Shown in pieces: positions 1-8,711 of a DNA stretch of 64,000 nt. The stretch spans positions 62,001 through 126,000 of the forward strand of contig NZ_AWGD01000036.1 of NCBI RefSeq assembly GCF_000495795.1, written 5' to 3'. The notes under the pieces are model-generated. The model was not told where the DNA came from. It ran no database searches and worked only from the letters and a program-made list of their open reading frames with translations. The DNA comes from Asticcacaulis sp. AC460 (GTDB lineage: Bacteria; Pseudomonadota; Alphaproteobacteria; Caulobacterales; Caulobacteraceae). Every line of letters starts with the position of its first letter. Within the stretch, counting starts at the first letter, position 1. The position numbers and the translations under genes are program-made.

Positions 1-19
1 CGGAATTTCCAGACAGTCT

Positions 20-148
20 TTAGTTGACGGCGTCTTCCAAGCCCTTGCCGACGGCCGTGACGTCCTTGCCGACGCCCTGGATGGTGTTGCAGGCGGTGGT
101 GATGAGTGGCAGCAGGGCCAGCATCGAAATGATAACAAAACGCTTCAT
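20..148 (-). CDS. Entericidin-like lipoprotein, copy 1
   Basis: A 42-residue entericidin (EcnA/EcnB) family lipoprotein. The product begins MKRFVIISMLALLPLITTAC: a basic start, a hydrophobic core and a lipobox with Cys20 as the predicted lipidated residue. The family core CNTIQGVGKDV follows, then a short tail ending in DAVN. An AGGAG Shine-Dalgarno sits 6 bases before the ATG. A paralogue of identical length lies upstream on the same strand (279-407), so this is a tandem duplication. In E. coli the two entericidins are described as an antidote/toxin pair; whether that holds here is unknown. Confidence 0.85.
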   Translation of the reverse strand: MKRFVIISMLALLPLITTACNTIQGVGKDVTAVGKGLEDAVN

Positions 149-230
149 GGCAGACTCCTCAGATCAGTCTTGATTCCGGTATGGTTCGCGATTGTGGCAA
201 TTTTAGGCGGTGCACACCGCTATGACAAAC

Positions 231-255
231 GGCCGCGACGGATACCGCCGCGGCC
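231..255 (-). terminator. Possible terminator between the two entericidin genes
   Basis: A 7-bp GC-rich stem (GGCCGCG / CGCGGCC, loop of 11) lies just downstream of entericidin copy 2 on the minus strand, followed by GTTTGT. The T-tract is weak, so this may only be a stabilising hairpin that partly separates the two genes. Confidence 0.35.
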
Positions 256-278
256 AATTGTCAGGATGGGTGGACGCC

Positions 279-407
279 TTAGTCAGCAGCATCCTGGACG
301 GCTTCGCCAGCAGCCTCGACGTCTTTGCCGGCGCCCTGGACAGTGTTGCAGGCGGCGACAGAAAGCGGGAACAGGATGGCGCAGGAAATCAGAAGAAAGC
401 GTTTCAT
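279..407 (-). CDS. Entericidin-like lipoprotein, copy 2
   Basis: Second 42-residue entericidin-family lipoprotein. Its N-terminus MKRFLLISCAILFPLSVAAC is a signal peptide with lipobox Cys20. The core CNTVQGAGKDV matches copy 1, and the tail is more acidic (EAAGEAVQDAAD). An AAGGA ribosome site lies 9 bases before the ATG. The two copies share start motif, length and core but differ in the tail, so they are diverged paralogues and not a recent duplicate. They are probably co-expressed, this copy being promoter-proximal. Confidence 0.85.
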   Translation of the reverse strand: MKRFLLISCAILFPLSVAACNTVQGAGKDVEAAGEAVQDAAD

Positions 408-512
408 GGGAGGTGGTCCTTTCGTGTCAGTGCACAAAAGGATGATCCCCCACTTGGCGTAAGGATGGCATACGCAGTTTCGTCCGATTTTCGCAAAAAG
501 ACGGTAAATCCC

Positions 513-1205
513 CTATCCGGTTACCTGCACAAAGAGGTTGCCGGTGAGCCGTCCGGTGCGCGGATCGGAACTGAAGGCGAAATCTTCGGGGATAAACCCC
601 GAATGCAGCAGGGCGCCCTGATAGATCAGCAGCCGGTTGAAGCGGCCGTCCACGTGCAGAATCTTTTCATAGCGGTCGTCGGAATCGCCGATAAAGCCTG
701 GCCTGGGCTGGCCGAATTGCGCGAGTTCAACAGCGGCGGCTTCGTTGAGCGCCCGGATACAATCGGCGGTGACGCGCTCGATGCCAGTGGCGCGGTGGCG
801 GTAGAAACAGGTGCCGGTGCCCGGAATATCATTGAGATAGTGCAGCACCGCCAGCAGGCCGGGATCGGGCGAATCGAAATGCGGCACCCTTTGCGCCGCC
901 GCCAGGTCGTCGCGCTTGCGGGTGACCATCGAGAAGCTGGCTTCGAGCAGGTCGAAGGCATCGGCATCGAACACACCACCGATAAACGGCGCGGCCTGTT
1001 CGAGCAACGACACCATATAGGCATCGGCGGCCGTATCGGCGGGCGTCACAACACGGCGCAGGCCGGGGTAGGCCGTGCCGGTTTCGGGCGGAAAGGGTGA
1101 AAGCGCCGCGGCGGCTTCGATGGCGTTACGGGCGTCGGACAGGAAGTCGTCGATGACCACCACCCGGTTTTTCTCGTGGCCGATTTCATGAACCTGGATA
1201 TCCAT
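513..1205 (-). CDS. DUF6445-like protein, possible 2-oxoglutarate/Fe(II) oxygenase fold
   Basis: A 230-residue soluble protein resembling the DUF6445 family of Caulobacterales. No signal peptide is seen. Residues 108-124 (PHFDSPDPGLLAVLHYL), a GALLHSG motif with His201 and a downstream Arg219 (TGRLTGN) have the spacing of the HxD...H...R metal and 2-oxoglutarate site of Fe(II) dioxygenases: His109, Asp111, His201, Arg219. The family is known mainly as a domain of unknown function; the enzymatic reading is my inference from motif spacing. Such proteins often sit beside TonB receptor loci, but not here. It stands alone, divergent from the flavoprotein at 1250 with 44 bases between the starts. 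Confidence 0.65.
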   Translation of the reverse strand: MDIQVHEIGHEKNRVVVIDDFLSDARNAIEAAAALSPFPPETGTAYPGLRRVVTPADTAADAYMVSLLEQAAPFIGGVFDADAFDLLEASFSMVTRKRDDLAAAQRVPHFDSPDPGLLAVLHYLNDIPGTGTCFYRHRATGIERVTADCIRALNEAAAVELAQFGQPRPGFIGDSDDRYEKILHVDGRFNRLLIYQGALLHSGFIPEDFAFSSDPRTGRLTGNLFVQVTG

Positions 1206-1249
1206 GGTTCTAGCTTTGCACAGAATGCGAACGCAGGTAAGGCGGTGCC

Positions 1250-2413
1250 ATGCAGGTTGTTGTCATAGGCGCCGGTCCGGCCGGTTTGATGTGTGCCGAG
1301 GTGTTGAGCGGCGCCGGTCACAGCGTGGCCGTCTATGACCGCATGCCGTCGCCGGCGCGTAAATTCCTGATGGCCGGTCGCGGCGGATTGAACCTGACGC
1401 ATTCTGAACCCTTTGAACGATTCGTCTCGCGCTACGGCAAGGCGGCCGCGCGGCTGCGGCCCAGCCTGGAGGCGTTCACGCCAGGCGACTTGCGCGCCTG
1501 GGCTGATGGCCTGGGCGCCGAGTCCTTTGTTGGCTCCAGCGGCCGCGTCTTCCCGAAAGCCATGAAGGCGTCTCCGCTGTTGCGGGCGTGGTTGCAACGA
1601 TTGACGGACCGGGGCGTTTCGCTACATCTGCGGCAGGACTGGCTGGGCTGGGATGATGAAAAACTTGTGTTCGAACAAGAAAAACGTTTTACGATTCAAG
1701 CGGATGCTGTGATTTTGGCCTTGGGTGGCGCCAGTTGGCCGCGCCTGGGGGGTGACGGCGGCTGGAAGACAATCTTGGAGGCCGAGGGCGTACCGGTAAA
1801 GCCGTTTCAGCCCTCCAACGTCGGTTTTAACACCGGTTGGACACAGCTGTTCACCGAACGCCATGCCGGAACACCATTGAAGACCATCGCCCTTACCTTC
1901 GGCGGGAAGACGGTCCGCGGCGAGGTTATGCTGACCCGGCACGGTGTGGAAGGCGGCGCCATCTATGCCCTGAGCGCCGCCCTGCGCGATGCGATCGTCC
2001 GCCATGGTCATGCCGATCTGGTCATCGATCTGCGGCCGGATCTGAATGCGGGTCAGGTGATTTCCAAGCTGGGCCGAGCCTCGCCGAAGGACAGTCTGAG
2101 CAATCGCCTGCGCAAGGCGTTAGGGCTGACCCCGACGGCGATTGCCCTGATGCACGAGACCGGCGCGACGGACGTCAAGGCTGTGACTGTGCGGCTGACC
2201 GGTGTCCAAGGGCTGGACCGCGCCATTTCCAGCGCCGGTGGGATCGCCTTGGAGGCCGTGAGCGACAGCTTCGAGCTGAAGGCTCTGCCCGGCGTCTATG
2301 CCGTCGGCGAGATGCTGGACTGGGAAGCCCCGACCGGCGGCTATCTGCTGCAGGCCTGTTTCAGCACGGCGGTGATGGCGGCGCGTGCAATCGCGAATTC
2401 AGCCCAGGCTTAG
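1250..2413 (+). CDS. NAD(P)/FAD-dependent flavoprotein, HI0933/BaiN-like (TIGR03862 type)
   Basis: A 387-residue flavoprotein of the HI0933/YhiN group. The N-terminus MQVVVIGAGPAGLMCAEVL is a Rossmann dinucleotide-binding GxGxxG motif. KFLMAGRGGLNLTHSE (about residues 38-53) is the family's second signature. The C-terminal LPGVYAVGEMLDWEAPTGGY is the FAD-binding segment usual in this group. Members are annotated as aminoacetone oxidase-like or BaiN-like oxidoreductases with no firm substrate, so I assign only the family. The ATG at 1250 places the Rossmann motif at residue 5, as expected. Single-gene unit. Confidence 0.85.
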   Translation: MQVVVIGAGPAGLMCAEVLSGAGHSVAVYDRMPSPARKFLMAGRGGLNLTHSEPFERFVSRYGKAAARLRPSLEAFTPGDLRAWADGLGAESFVGSSGRVFPKAMKASPLLRAWLQRLTDRGVSLHLRQDWLGWDDEKLVFEQEKRFTIQADAVILALGGASWPRLGGDGGWKTILEAEGVPVKPFQPSNVGFNTGWTQLFTERHAGTPLKTIALTFGGKTVRGEVMLTRHGVEGGAIYALSAALRDAIVRHGHADLVIDLRPDLNAGQVISKLGRASPKDSLSNRLRKALGLTPTAIALMHETGATDVKAVTVRLTGVQGLDRAISSAGGIALEAVSDSFELKALPGVYAVGEMLDWEAPTGGYLLQACFSTAVMAARAIANSAQA

Positions 2414-2449
2414 AACCACACACCCCTTCGTTCCGGTTACAACTACGCG

Positions 2450-3523
2450 CTAAAGGTATAGCTTGGCGGCCGTGATGATATGATCAGAGAACTTGTAAAT
2501 CTCATCAAGGCTGTGAAGTTCGTGTCGGGTTTCCGCCCGGTTGTCGTCAAAGACGCTGATGTATTTCTTGTTTCCATTCAGGTGAAGCCGGCATAACGGC
2601 TTTCGGTTATTGTCATCAACCAGGACGCTGAAATAGGTTTTTGCGTCTCTGAAAACGATGCGCTTTCCCTCCAGGACGTTTCGTGAAATAGCTTTGACGA
2701 TGTAGAAGCCCTCCATCTCGTCGGGAGTTGTTTCCACTTCATCTTCCTTAGCCGGCGCCAGGATAGCTTTGTTCTCTACGACTATGGAGCTATCCATGGG
2801 CGTGCTGTTTGCGGAAATAGCGTTCTTCAGGCGCTCATTTGTTTGGTCGTTGAGGAACTGCGCGAGCGCCTTTCGAGTCAGCGTAGAGAACAATTCTCTG
2901 ACACGCTGGGTATGCACGCCCTCATAGACTTTTTGAGAAAAGAAGCGGACGAAATCGTCGTCCGGGGACGCGAATTGAGCGGAAATTATCTTCTTGATCT
3001 GCCCGATGTATTTCAATTCACCTGCGGCATTTACGATGGAATCGATGTCAAAGGCATCTTTCGTGAGTTTGAAAAGTTCAGCGATGATATGATCGTCAAT
3101 ATCGAGGAAATCTAATTCCAGGAACGGCTTCTCATCCATCTTGTTCTTGTTATCAAGGTCGGTGAAGAAACGATATTTTTGACCATTGGTCAAAACGCCA
3201 ATCCGGGCGCTGGCTACATGAAAATAACGGAAAAGCTGCGAAGCATTATTGATGGTTAGATCCGCCCCGACCTTCTTGCATTCGAAGAGCATTTGAACCT
3301 GGCCATTCTTCATAATGGCATAGTCGATTTTTTCTCCCTTCTTCGTACCGACATCGCATATGAATTCAGGACAAACCTCAGCAGGATCGAAGATGTCGTA
3401 ACCCAAAACTTTGCTTATGAACGGCAAAACGAAAGCAGTTTTAGTCCCCTCTTCGGTTTGTATCGACGCCTTCTGCTGCTTAATCTTTGCAGCAAGCTCA
3501 TTTAATTTGGTCGAAAACTCCAT
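2450..3523 (-). CDS. Orphan type I restriction HsdR N-terminal domain-type nuclease
   Basis: A 357-residue protein whose first 130 residues resemble the HsdR N-terminal (R.HsdR_N) nuclease domain. Counted from a TTG five codons upstream, Asp72 (EKIDYAIMKNG) and Glu86-x-Lys88 (LFECKKVG) fit the D...ExK core of PD-(D/E)XK nucleases. The rest (KYIGQIKKII, FVRFFSQKVYEG, LTRKALAQFLND) is typical of stand-alone members (COG4748). I chose the ATG at 3523 because GGGAGG precedes it. No helicase, HsdM or HsdS is nearby. Codon use is visibly more AT-rich than its neighbours, suggesting acquisition by transfer. Function unknown; probably an accessory or defence-related nuclease. Confidence 0.75.
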   Translation of the reverse strand: MEFSTKLNELAAKIKQQKASIQTEEGTKTAFVLPFISKVLGYDIFDPAEVCPEFICDVGTKKGEKIDYAIMKNGQVQMLFECKKVGADLTINNASQLFRYFHVASARIGVLTNGQKYRFFTDLDNKNKMDEKPFLELDFLDIDDHIIAELFKLTKDAFDIDSIVNAAGELKYIGQIKKIISAQFASPDDDFVRFFSQKVYEGVHTQRVRELFSTLTRKALAQFLNDQTNERLKNAISANSTPMDSSIVVENKAILAPAKEDEVETTPDEMEGFYIVKAISRNVLEGKRIVFRDAKTYFSVLVDDNNRKPLCRLHLNGNKKYISVFDDNRAETRHELHSLDEIYKFSDHIITAAKLYL

Positions 3524-3654
3524 ACTACGCCCTCCCAATCTATTTTGAGTGGCGTCACCGAGTTTGCGACCACTCCTGAGGGGCGAATTGTAATATGCCT
3601 GTTATGGCTATTGTCAATCAGCGGTAGAACAATCGGCCGACATTGGCCCTCTCC

Positions 3655-3942
3655 CTACGCTTCCAGCGGATACTGCATACGCTGATGAATGATGGCCAGA
3701 ATTTGCAACTCCGTTTCAGAGGCAATCCGGTAAACCACCGTATAGGACATGCCGGGGATAGGAAATTCCCGCGTCCCCGGAACACGGCCTTCCCGTCCCA
3801 AAAGCGGAAAGCGTTCGAATATCATGATCACCTGTCGGATGCGCGACACCACATTGCCCGCAGCCGTCTCATTGTTACGGGCAATATAGCTTCGAATCTC
3901 AATCAGGTGACGCCTGGCCTCCCGCGTGAACCTAATCTTCAA
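3655..3942 (-). CDS. Type II toxin, RelE/ParE family
   Basis: A 95-residue basic protein with the ParE/RelE pattern: MKIRFTREARRHLIEIRSYI at the start, an I-x-x-F-x-x-x-P turn (IFERFPLLGREGRVPGTREF), then YTVVYRI and a C-terminal I-x-x-I-x-H-x-R strand. ParE-type members poison DNA gyrase and RelE-type members cut mRNA; sequence alone does not separate these. It overlaps the antitoxin gene upstream by 11 bases, the usual antitoxin-first order, so the two are translationally coupled. Confidence 0.85.
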   Translation of the reverse strand: MKIRFTREARRHLIEIRSYIARNNETAAGNVVSRIRQVIMIFERFPLLGREGRVPGTREFPIPGMSYTVVYRIASETELQILAIIHQRMQYPLEA

Positions 3943-4120
3943 GGCCGAGGTCCTTCCAGACCTCCTCTGCCGGGATCATGTTGGCGGGATCTTCGGCCTC
4001 TTTCAGCGCCTTGAGAATGACGCGTTCTTTCCAGGCCTGATAATCGGCATCAGGATTTTCAACCTCGTCCGAACGAAGGTGCTCAGCGAGCGGGGAAATT
4101 TTCATATCGCCGTGGGCCAT
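3932..4120 (-). CDS. Antitoxin partner of the ParE-like toxin
   Basis: A 62-residue acidic protein (starts MAHGDMKISPLAEHL) immediately upstream of and overlapping the toxin gene. The region AWKERVILKALKEAEDPANM is a predicted helical DNA-binding or dimerisation stretch, and the acidic C-terminus (EVWKDLGLED) is the expected toxin-wrapping tail. The start could also be the Met four codons downstream; reading further upstream gives an implausible Cys/Arg-rich extension. Family assignment (ParD/CopG-like or other) is uncertain; the antitoxin role rests mainly on position and size. Confidence 0.65.
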   Translation of the reverse strand: MAHGDMKISPLAEHLRSDEVENPDADYQAWKERVILKALKEAEDPANMIPAEEVWKDLGLED

Positions 4121-4293
4121 GTCCCAAACATAACAGACTCTTGCACCCACGCCAATCCCATCACAAGTCCGCGAAGCATAGTGACAACCGTCGGCGGGCA
4201 TGTACATCCTGCTCCGCGCGAAATGGCCCTTCCCTTTGGCTGATCGCAATAGTATCTGGCGTAACAAACAGCCCGTTCAAGGAGCCACGCCCA

Positions 4294-7200
4294 ATGCCCG
4301 ACGCCAGCCCCGCCCGCACTTCGGCCCCCGTCCAGGTCTTCGACTGGGACAGCCTGGACGACCACAAATACATGTCCGATGCCGATATCTGCGCCAGGCT
4401 GTTACGGGACAATCCATTGGACGATGAAACGCGCGCCGTGGTTCGCGCCGAAGCCGAATCGCTGGTCCGCGCCACCCGAAAAGCCGCCCAGCGCCAGGGC
4501 GTGGTCGAGAGCTTCCTGAAGGAATTCTCGCTCGGCACCCGCGAAGGCCTGGCCTTGATGTGTCTGGCCGAAGCCCTGCTCCGCGTGCCGGACGAGGCCA
4601 CCCGCGACCAGCTGATTGCTGAAAAAATCTCCGCTGCCGACTGGGCGTCGCACCTGGGCCATTCCGACAACTGGTTCGTCAATGCCTCGACCTGGGGCCT
4701 GATGCTGACCGGCAAGATCATCGATGTCGAAGACAAGGCGAAGACCGACCTCGGCGGCTATCTGGCCGGCCTGACCCAACGCATGGGCGAACCGGTCATC
4801 CGCGCCGCCGTCGCCCAGGCCATCCGCATCATGGGCGAGCAGTTCGTGCTGGGCCGCACCATCGAAGACGCCCTGAAGCGCAGCAAGAAGGAGGGCTATC
4901 TGTGCTCCTTCGACATGCTGGGCGAAGGCGCGCGCACGGAACACGACGCCGTCCGCTACGCCAAGGCCTATGCCGACGCCATCACCGCGCTGAGCAAGGT
5001 CGCCAAGGGTGGGCCGGAGGCGGATCACGGCATCTCGGTCAAGCTGTCGGCGCTCTATTCGCGCTATGAGTCGGTCAAGGCCGCGGACGTCTTCGAACAC
5101 CTCTACCCGCGCGTCAAGGCGCTGGCCATCCAGGCCGCCAAGGCCGATATCAACTTCACCCTGGATGCCGAGGAAACCGACCGCCTGGCCCTGTCGCTGA
5201 AGGTGCTGGACCGGTTGGCGCATGAGCCGGAACTGGGCGAATGGAAGGGCCTGGGCCTGGCCGTCCAGGCCTATCAGAAGCGCTGCCCTGAGGTCATCAC
5301 GGCCCTGCGCCACCTGGCCGAGATCAGCGGCCGCCGGCTGATGGTGCGCCTGGTCAAGGGCGCCTATTGGGACACCGAAATCAAGCGCGCCCAGGTCTAT
5401 GGCCGCGAGGATTACCCGGTCCACACCACCAAGGCGGCGACCGACCTGTCGTACCTGGTCTGCGCCAAGGCCTTGATCGATGCGGCGCCCTATATCTATT
5501 CGCAGTTCGCCACCCATAATGCGCATTCTTTGGCGGCCGTACGCCGCATGGCCAATGCGAAAGGCGTCAAGGTTGAGTTCCAGCGCCTGCATGGCATGGG
5601 TGAGCAGCTCTATGCCGAGGCTCTGGATCAGTTCGAGCCCTTCCCTCTGCGTGCCTATGCCCCGGTCGGCGGCCATGAGGACCTGCTGCCGTACCTGGTG
5701 CGGCGGTTGCTGGAAAACGGCGCCAACAGCAGTTTCGTCAATGCTTTGCTGGATGAGCGTATCCGTCCGGCCGACGTGATCAGCGACCCCGTGGTCAAGG
5801 TCATGGCCCATCCGAACCGCCATGCCCGCCTGCCCCTGCCGCGCGACATGTATGGCGACCGGCTGAACTCACATGGACCGGATGTGTCGATCGCCAAGGT
5901 GCGCCAGCGTCTGGGGTCCGCCGTGGCGGCGCTCGACAACCATCCGCGCGACGCCAACGCCTTGATCGGCGGCAAGCCGCATTCGACCTATGCCGCCCAT
6001 GTCTATGCTCCGGCCGACCTGACGCGCATCGTCGGTGAGGTTCATGACGCCGATCCGGCCATGATCACCGAGGCCTTCGACCGGGCCGCCGCCGCGCAAC
6101 CGGCGTGGAACGACCTGGGCGGTGACGGTCGCGCCAAGGTACTGGAAGCCATGGCCGACGCCCTGGAAGACCGCCACGACAAGCTGTGCGCCGTTCTGGT
6201 GCGCGAGGCCGGCAAGACCTGGGGCGACGCCATCTCGGAGGTGCGTGAAGCGGCCGATTTCTGCCGCTATTACGCCAAGCTGGCGCGCGAGCAGTTCTCC
6301 GGCCCGCAGATACTGACCGGCCCGGTCGGTGAGCGTAATTCGCACGAACTGCATGGCCGTGGCGTGTTTGTCTGTATTTCGCCGTGGAACTTCCCGCTCG
6401 CCATCTTCACCGGCCAGATTGCTGCGGCTTTGGCTGCCGGCAATGCCGTCCTGGCCAAGCCGGCCGAGCAGACCCCGCTGATCGCCCAGAAGGCGGTCAA
6501 GCTGTTCTATGGCGCCGGGCTGAAGCCCGACCTGCTGGCATTGTTGCCCGGTGGCGGCGCCTCGGTCGGCGCGGCTTTGGTGGCGCATCCGGGCATTGCC
6601 GGGGTGGCCTTTACCGGCGGCACCGACACGGCGCGGATGATCAATAAAACCCTCGCCGACAAGGACGGACCGATCGTGCCCTTCATCGCCGAAACCGGTG
6701 GGCTGAACGGCATGTTCGTCGACACCACCGCGTTGAAGGAACAGGTGGTCGACGATGTCATCGCTTCGGCGTTTGGATCGGCCGGTCAGCGCTGCTCAGC
6801 GCTGCGGCTGCTGTTCGTGCCGGCAGAGCTGGCCGATGGTTATGTCGAGGCCTTGAAAGGGGCCATGGATCAGCTGCAGCTTGGCGATCCGGCACAGTTC
6901 GATATCGATGTCGGTCCGGTGATCGATGCCGACGCTCTGGAGATGCTGAAGCTGCATCTCGACAAGCTGACGGAACGCGGACAGGTGCTGCATCAGGCCC
7001 CACTGCCCGATGGATTGAACGGGCATTTTTTCGCGCCGGTTCTGGCCGAAATTTCCGGTCCTCAGGAATTGGCGCGCGAGGTGTTCGGGCCGATCCTGCA
7101 TATCGTCCGTTACGATTCCCAAAATCCGGAAGCGATGACAAACGCTTTGAAATCCAGCGGTTACGGCCTGACCCTGGGCGTACATTCGCGCCTTGAGGCC

Positions 7201-7422
7201 TTTGCCGAGCGCATCATGCATGCGGTGCGGGCGGGCAATGTCTATGTCAACCGCACCGTCATCGGGGCGGTTGTGGGTGTCCAGCCGTTCGGCGGCGAAG
7301 GCCTGTCCGGCACGGGGCCCAAGGCCGGCGGCCCTCTGAGCCTAGGGCGGTTTGCGTCGGAGCGGGCGGTGTCGGTAAACATCACGGCCCAGGGCGGCGA
7401 CCCGGCCTTGCTGAATTTGTGA
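4294..7422 (+). CDS. putA: Bifunctional proline dehydrogenase / P5C dehydrogenase
   Basis: A 1042-residue PutA that oxidises proline to glutamate in two steps via pyrroline-5-carboxylate, giving electrons to quinone (FAD) and NAD+. GGAG 9 bases before the ATG at 4294 sets the start, and no N-terminal ribbon-helix-helix repressor domain is present, so this is the non-regulatory class. The PRODH barrel is marked by LVKGAYWDTEIKRAQ, YPVHTTKAATDLSY, FATHNAHSL and YAPVGGHEDLLPYLVRRL. The aldehyde dehydrogenase half has VCISPWNFPLAIFTGQ, FTGGTDTARMI, an ETGG motif and the catalytic cysteine Cys834 in SAGQRCSAL. It is divergent from the toxin-antitoxin pair and not in an obvious operon. Confidence 0.97.
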   Translation: MPDASPARTSAPVQVFDWDSLDDHKYMSDADICARLLRDNPLDDETRAVVRAEAESLVRATRKAAQRQGVVESFLKEFSLGTREGLALMCLAEALLRVPDEATRDQLIAEKISAADWASHLGHSDNWFVNASTWGLMLTGKIIDVEDKAKTDLGGYLAGLTQRMGEPVIRAAVAQAIRIMGEQFVLGRTIEDALKRSKKEGYLCSFDMLGEGARTEHDAVRYAKAYADAITALSKVAKGGPEADHGISVKLSALYSRYESVKAADVFEHLYPRVKALAIQAAKADINFTLDAEETDRLALSLKVLDRLAHEPELGEWKGLGLAVQAYQKRCPEVITALRHLAEISGRRLMVRLVKGAYWDTEIKRAQVYGREDYPVHTTKAATDLSYLVCAKALIDAAPYIYSQFATHNAHSLAAVRRMANAKGVKVEFQRLHGMGEQLYAEALDQFEPFPLRAYAPVGGHEDLLPYLVRRLLENGANSSFVNALLDERIRPADVISDPVVKVMAHPNRHARLPLPRDMYGDRLNSHGPDVSIAKVRQRLGSAVAALDNHPRDANALIGGKPHSTYAAHVYAPADLTRIVGEVHDADPAMITEAFDRAAAAQPAWNDLGGDGRAKVLEAMADALEDRHDKLCAVLVREAGKTWGDAISEVREAADFCRYYAKLAREQFSGPQILTGPVGERNSHELHGRGVFVCISPWNFPLAIFTGQIAAALAAGNAVLAKPAEQTPLIAQKAVKLFYGAGLKPDLLALLPGGGASVGAALVAHPGIAGVAFTGGTDTARMINKTLADKDGPIVPFIAETGGLNGMFVDTTALKEQVVDDVIASAFGSAGQRCSALRLLFVPAELADGYVEALKGAMDQLQLGDPAQFDIDVGPVIDADALEMLKLHLDKLTERGQVLHQAPLPDGLNGHFFAPVLAEISGPQELAREVFGPILHIVRYDSQNPEAMTNALKSSGYGLTLGVHSRLEAFAERIMHAVRAGNVYVNRTVIGAVVGVQPFGGEGLSGTGPKAGGPLSLGRFASERAVSVNITAQGGDPALLNL

Positions 7423-7430
7423 GCCGGTTA

Positions 7431-7606
7431 TCCTCCACCGCTTGCGGGGGAGGTGTCGAGCAAGTGAGCCAGGCCGCAGGCCAGTGGCGAAACGCGTCGA
7501 GACGGAGGGGGCGTGACAAGCTCAGGGCTTCCGGCTCCCCCTCCGCTTCGACGCGCTACGCCTTTGGCTTCGCTTGCTCAGCACCTCCCCCGCGAGCGGT
7601 GGAGGA
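7431..7606. repeat. 176-bp nested intergenic palindrome
   Basis: Outer arms TCCTCCACCGC...GGGGGAGGTG (from 7431) are answered by CACCTCCCCC...GCGGTGGAGGA (to 7606). Inner arms GCGTCGA...GGAGGGGG and CCCCCTCCG...TCGACGC repeat the pattern nearer the centre, so nearly the whole block folds on itself. Shorter relatives with the same CTCCCC/GGGGAG ends lie near 23163, 34420 and 63231. It fills most of the putA-cysT gap, the rest of which (7607-7820) shows only weak promoter-like sequence and a CTACACC motif at 7708. No coding capacity. Confidence 0.8.
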
Positions 7607-7820
7607 TTACTTAAACACGCCCAATCGCATCACAGAGTCAGCCGGGCTGATGAAAGCGCGCAGAATTTCTGATATGACCTTGGCGCAAAGCTAGGCTATA
7701 GGCGATACTACACCAGGTTAGTCGCCTTTGGATCCAAAGACGACCGGCTCGGGTGCGGCAATCCCTGCCATGGTTCCCTCCGGAGCCACGACGTATAACC
7801 ATCGACCTGACCAGGCCGTC

Positions 7821-8711
7821 ATGACCGCATCCGCCCCCGCACAGCCGACCAACGGCGTGCCCGAGAATTTCACGCCCCCCCACCCCAGCCTGCACACCAA
7901 TCGTGTGCTGCCGGGCTTCAAGGTGTCGCTGGGCTTTACCATTGCCTATGTCTCGCTGATCGTGTTGATCCCCCTTGCCGCCCTGGCCGCGCGGCCGTGG
8001 GAACATGGCTGGGCCGGTTTCTGGTCGGTGCTGACCGATGGCCGGGTGCTGGCCTCGCTGCGCCTCAGCTTCACCACCGCCGGCGCCGCCGCGGTGCTGA
8101 ACCTGTTTGTCGGCACCATCATCGCCTGGGTGCTGACACGTTACAAATTTCCGGGCGTGAAGATCCTCGACGCCTTCGTCGACCTGCCCTTCGCCTTGCC
8201 GACCGCCGTCGCCGGCATTGCACTGTGTACGCTCTACGCCACCAATGGCTGGGTGGGCAGCCTGTTCGCCCCCTTTGGCATCAAGATCGCCTATACCCCG
8301 ATCGGCATCTTCATCGCCCTGGTCTTTGTCGGCCTGCCCTTCGTGGTCCGCAGCGTCCAGCCCGTCCTGGCCGATTTCGACGCCGAGGTCGAGGAAGCCG
8401 CCCTGACCCTGGGCGCCGCGCCGTGGCAGACGGCGATCCGCGTCATCCTGCCAGGTCTCGCGCCGGCGCTTCTGACCGGGTTCTCGCTGTCGATGGCGCG
8501 CGCGGTTGGTGAGTACGGCTCGGTCATCTTTATCGCCGGCAACATGCCCTATATCTCCGAAATCACGCCGCAGCTCATCATCATCAAGCTGCAGGAATAC
8601 GACTATGCCGGCGCCGCTTCGGTGGGCCTAATCATGCTGCTGTGGTCGATCGTCATCCTGGCCATCATCAACGCCGCCCAGATGTGGCTGTTCCAGCGGG
8701 GGCGGGCATGA
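7821..8711 (+). CDS. cysT: Sulfate/thiosulfate ABC transporter permease CysT (CysU)
   Basis: Inner-membrane permease of the sulfate/thiosulfate importer, 296 residues from the ATG at 7821. About six hydrophobic helices are visible. The cytoplasmic EAA loop is [20 protein letters not shown], and [17 protein letters not shown] near the C-terminus is characteristic of CysT. The start is uncertain: an in-frame TTG (7728) and ATG (7770) also exist and no candidate has a strong ribosome site. It overlaps cysW by 4 bases (ATGA). The three-gene cysTWA unit carries no binding protein; the two tandem Sbp-type lipoproteins at 20947 and 22051 are the likely partners. Confidence 0.93.
   Translation: MTASAPAQPTNGVPENFTPPHPSLHTNRVLPGFKVSLGFTIAYVSLIVLIPLAALAARPWEHGWAGFWSVLTDGRVLASLRLSFTTAGAAAVLNLFVGTIIAWVLTRYKFPGVKILDAFVDLPFALPTAVAGIALCTLYATNGWVGSLFAPFGIKIAYTPIGIFIALVFVGLPFVVRSVQPVLADFDAEVEEAALTLGAAPWQTAIRVILPGLAPALLTGFSLSMARAVGEYGSVIFIAGNMPYISEITPQLIIIKLQEYDYAGAASVGLIMLLWSIVILAIINAAQMWLFQRGRA

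Noticed and set aside
4141-4293. 51-residue N-terminal extension of PutA that might be a regulatory domain
   Set aside because: The sequence is Arg/Cys/Ser-rich with no ribbon-helix-helix pattern, and GGAG precedes the ATG at 4294.
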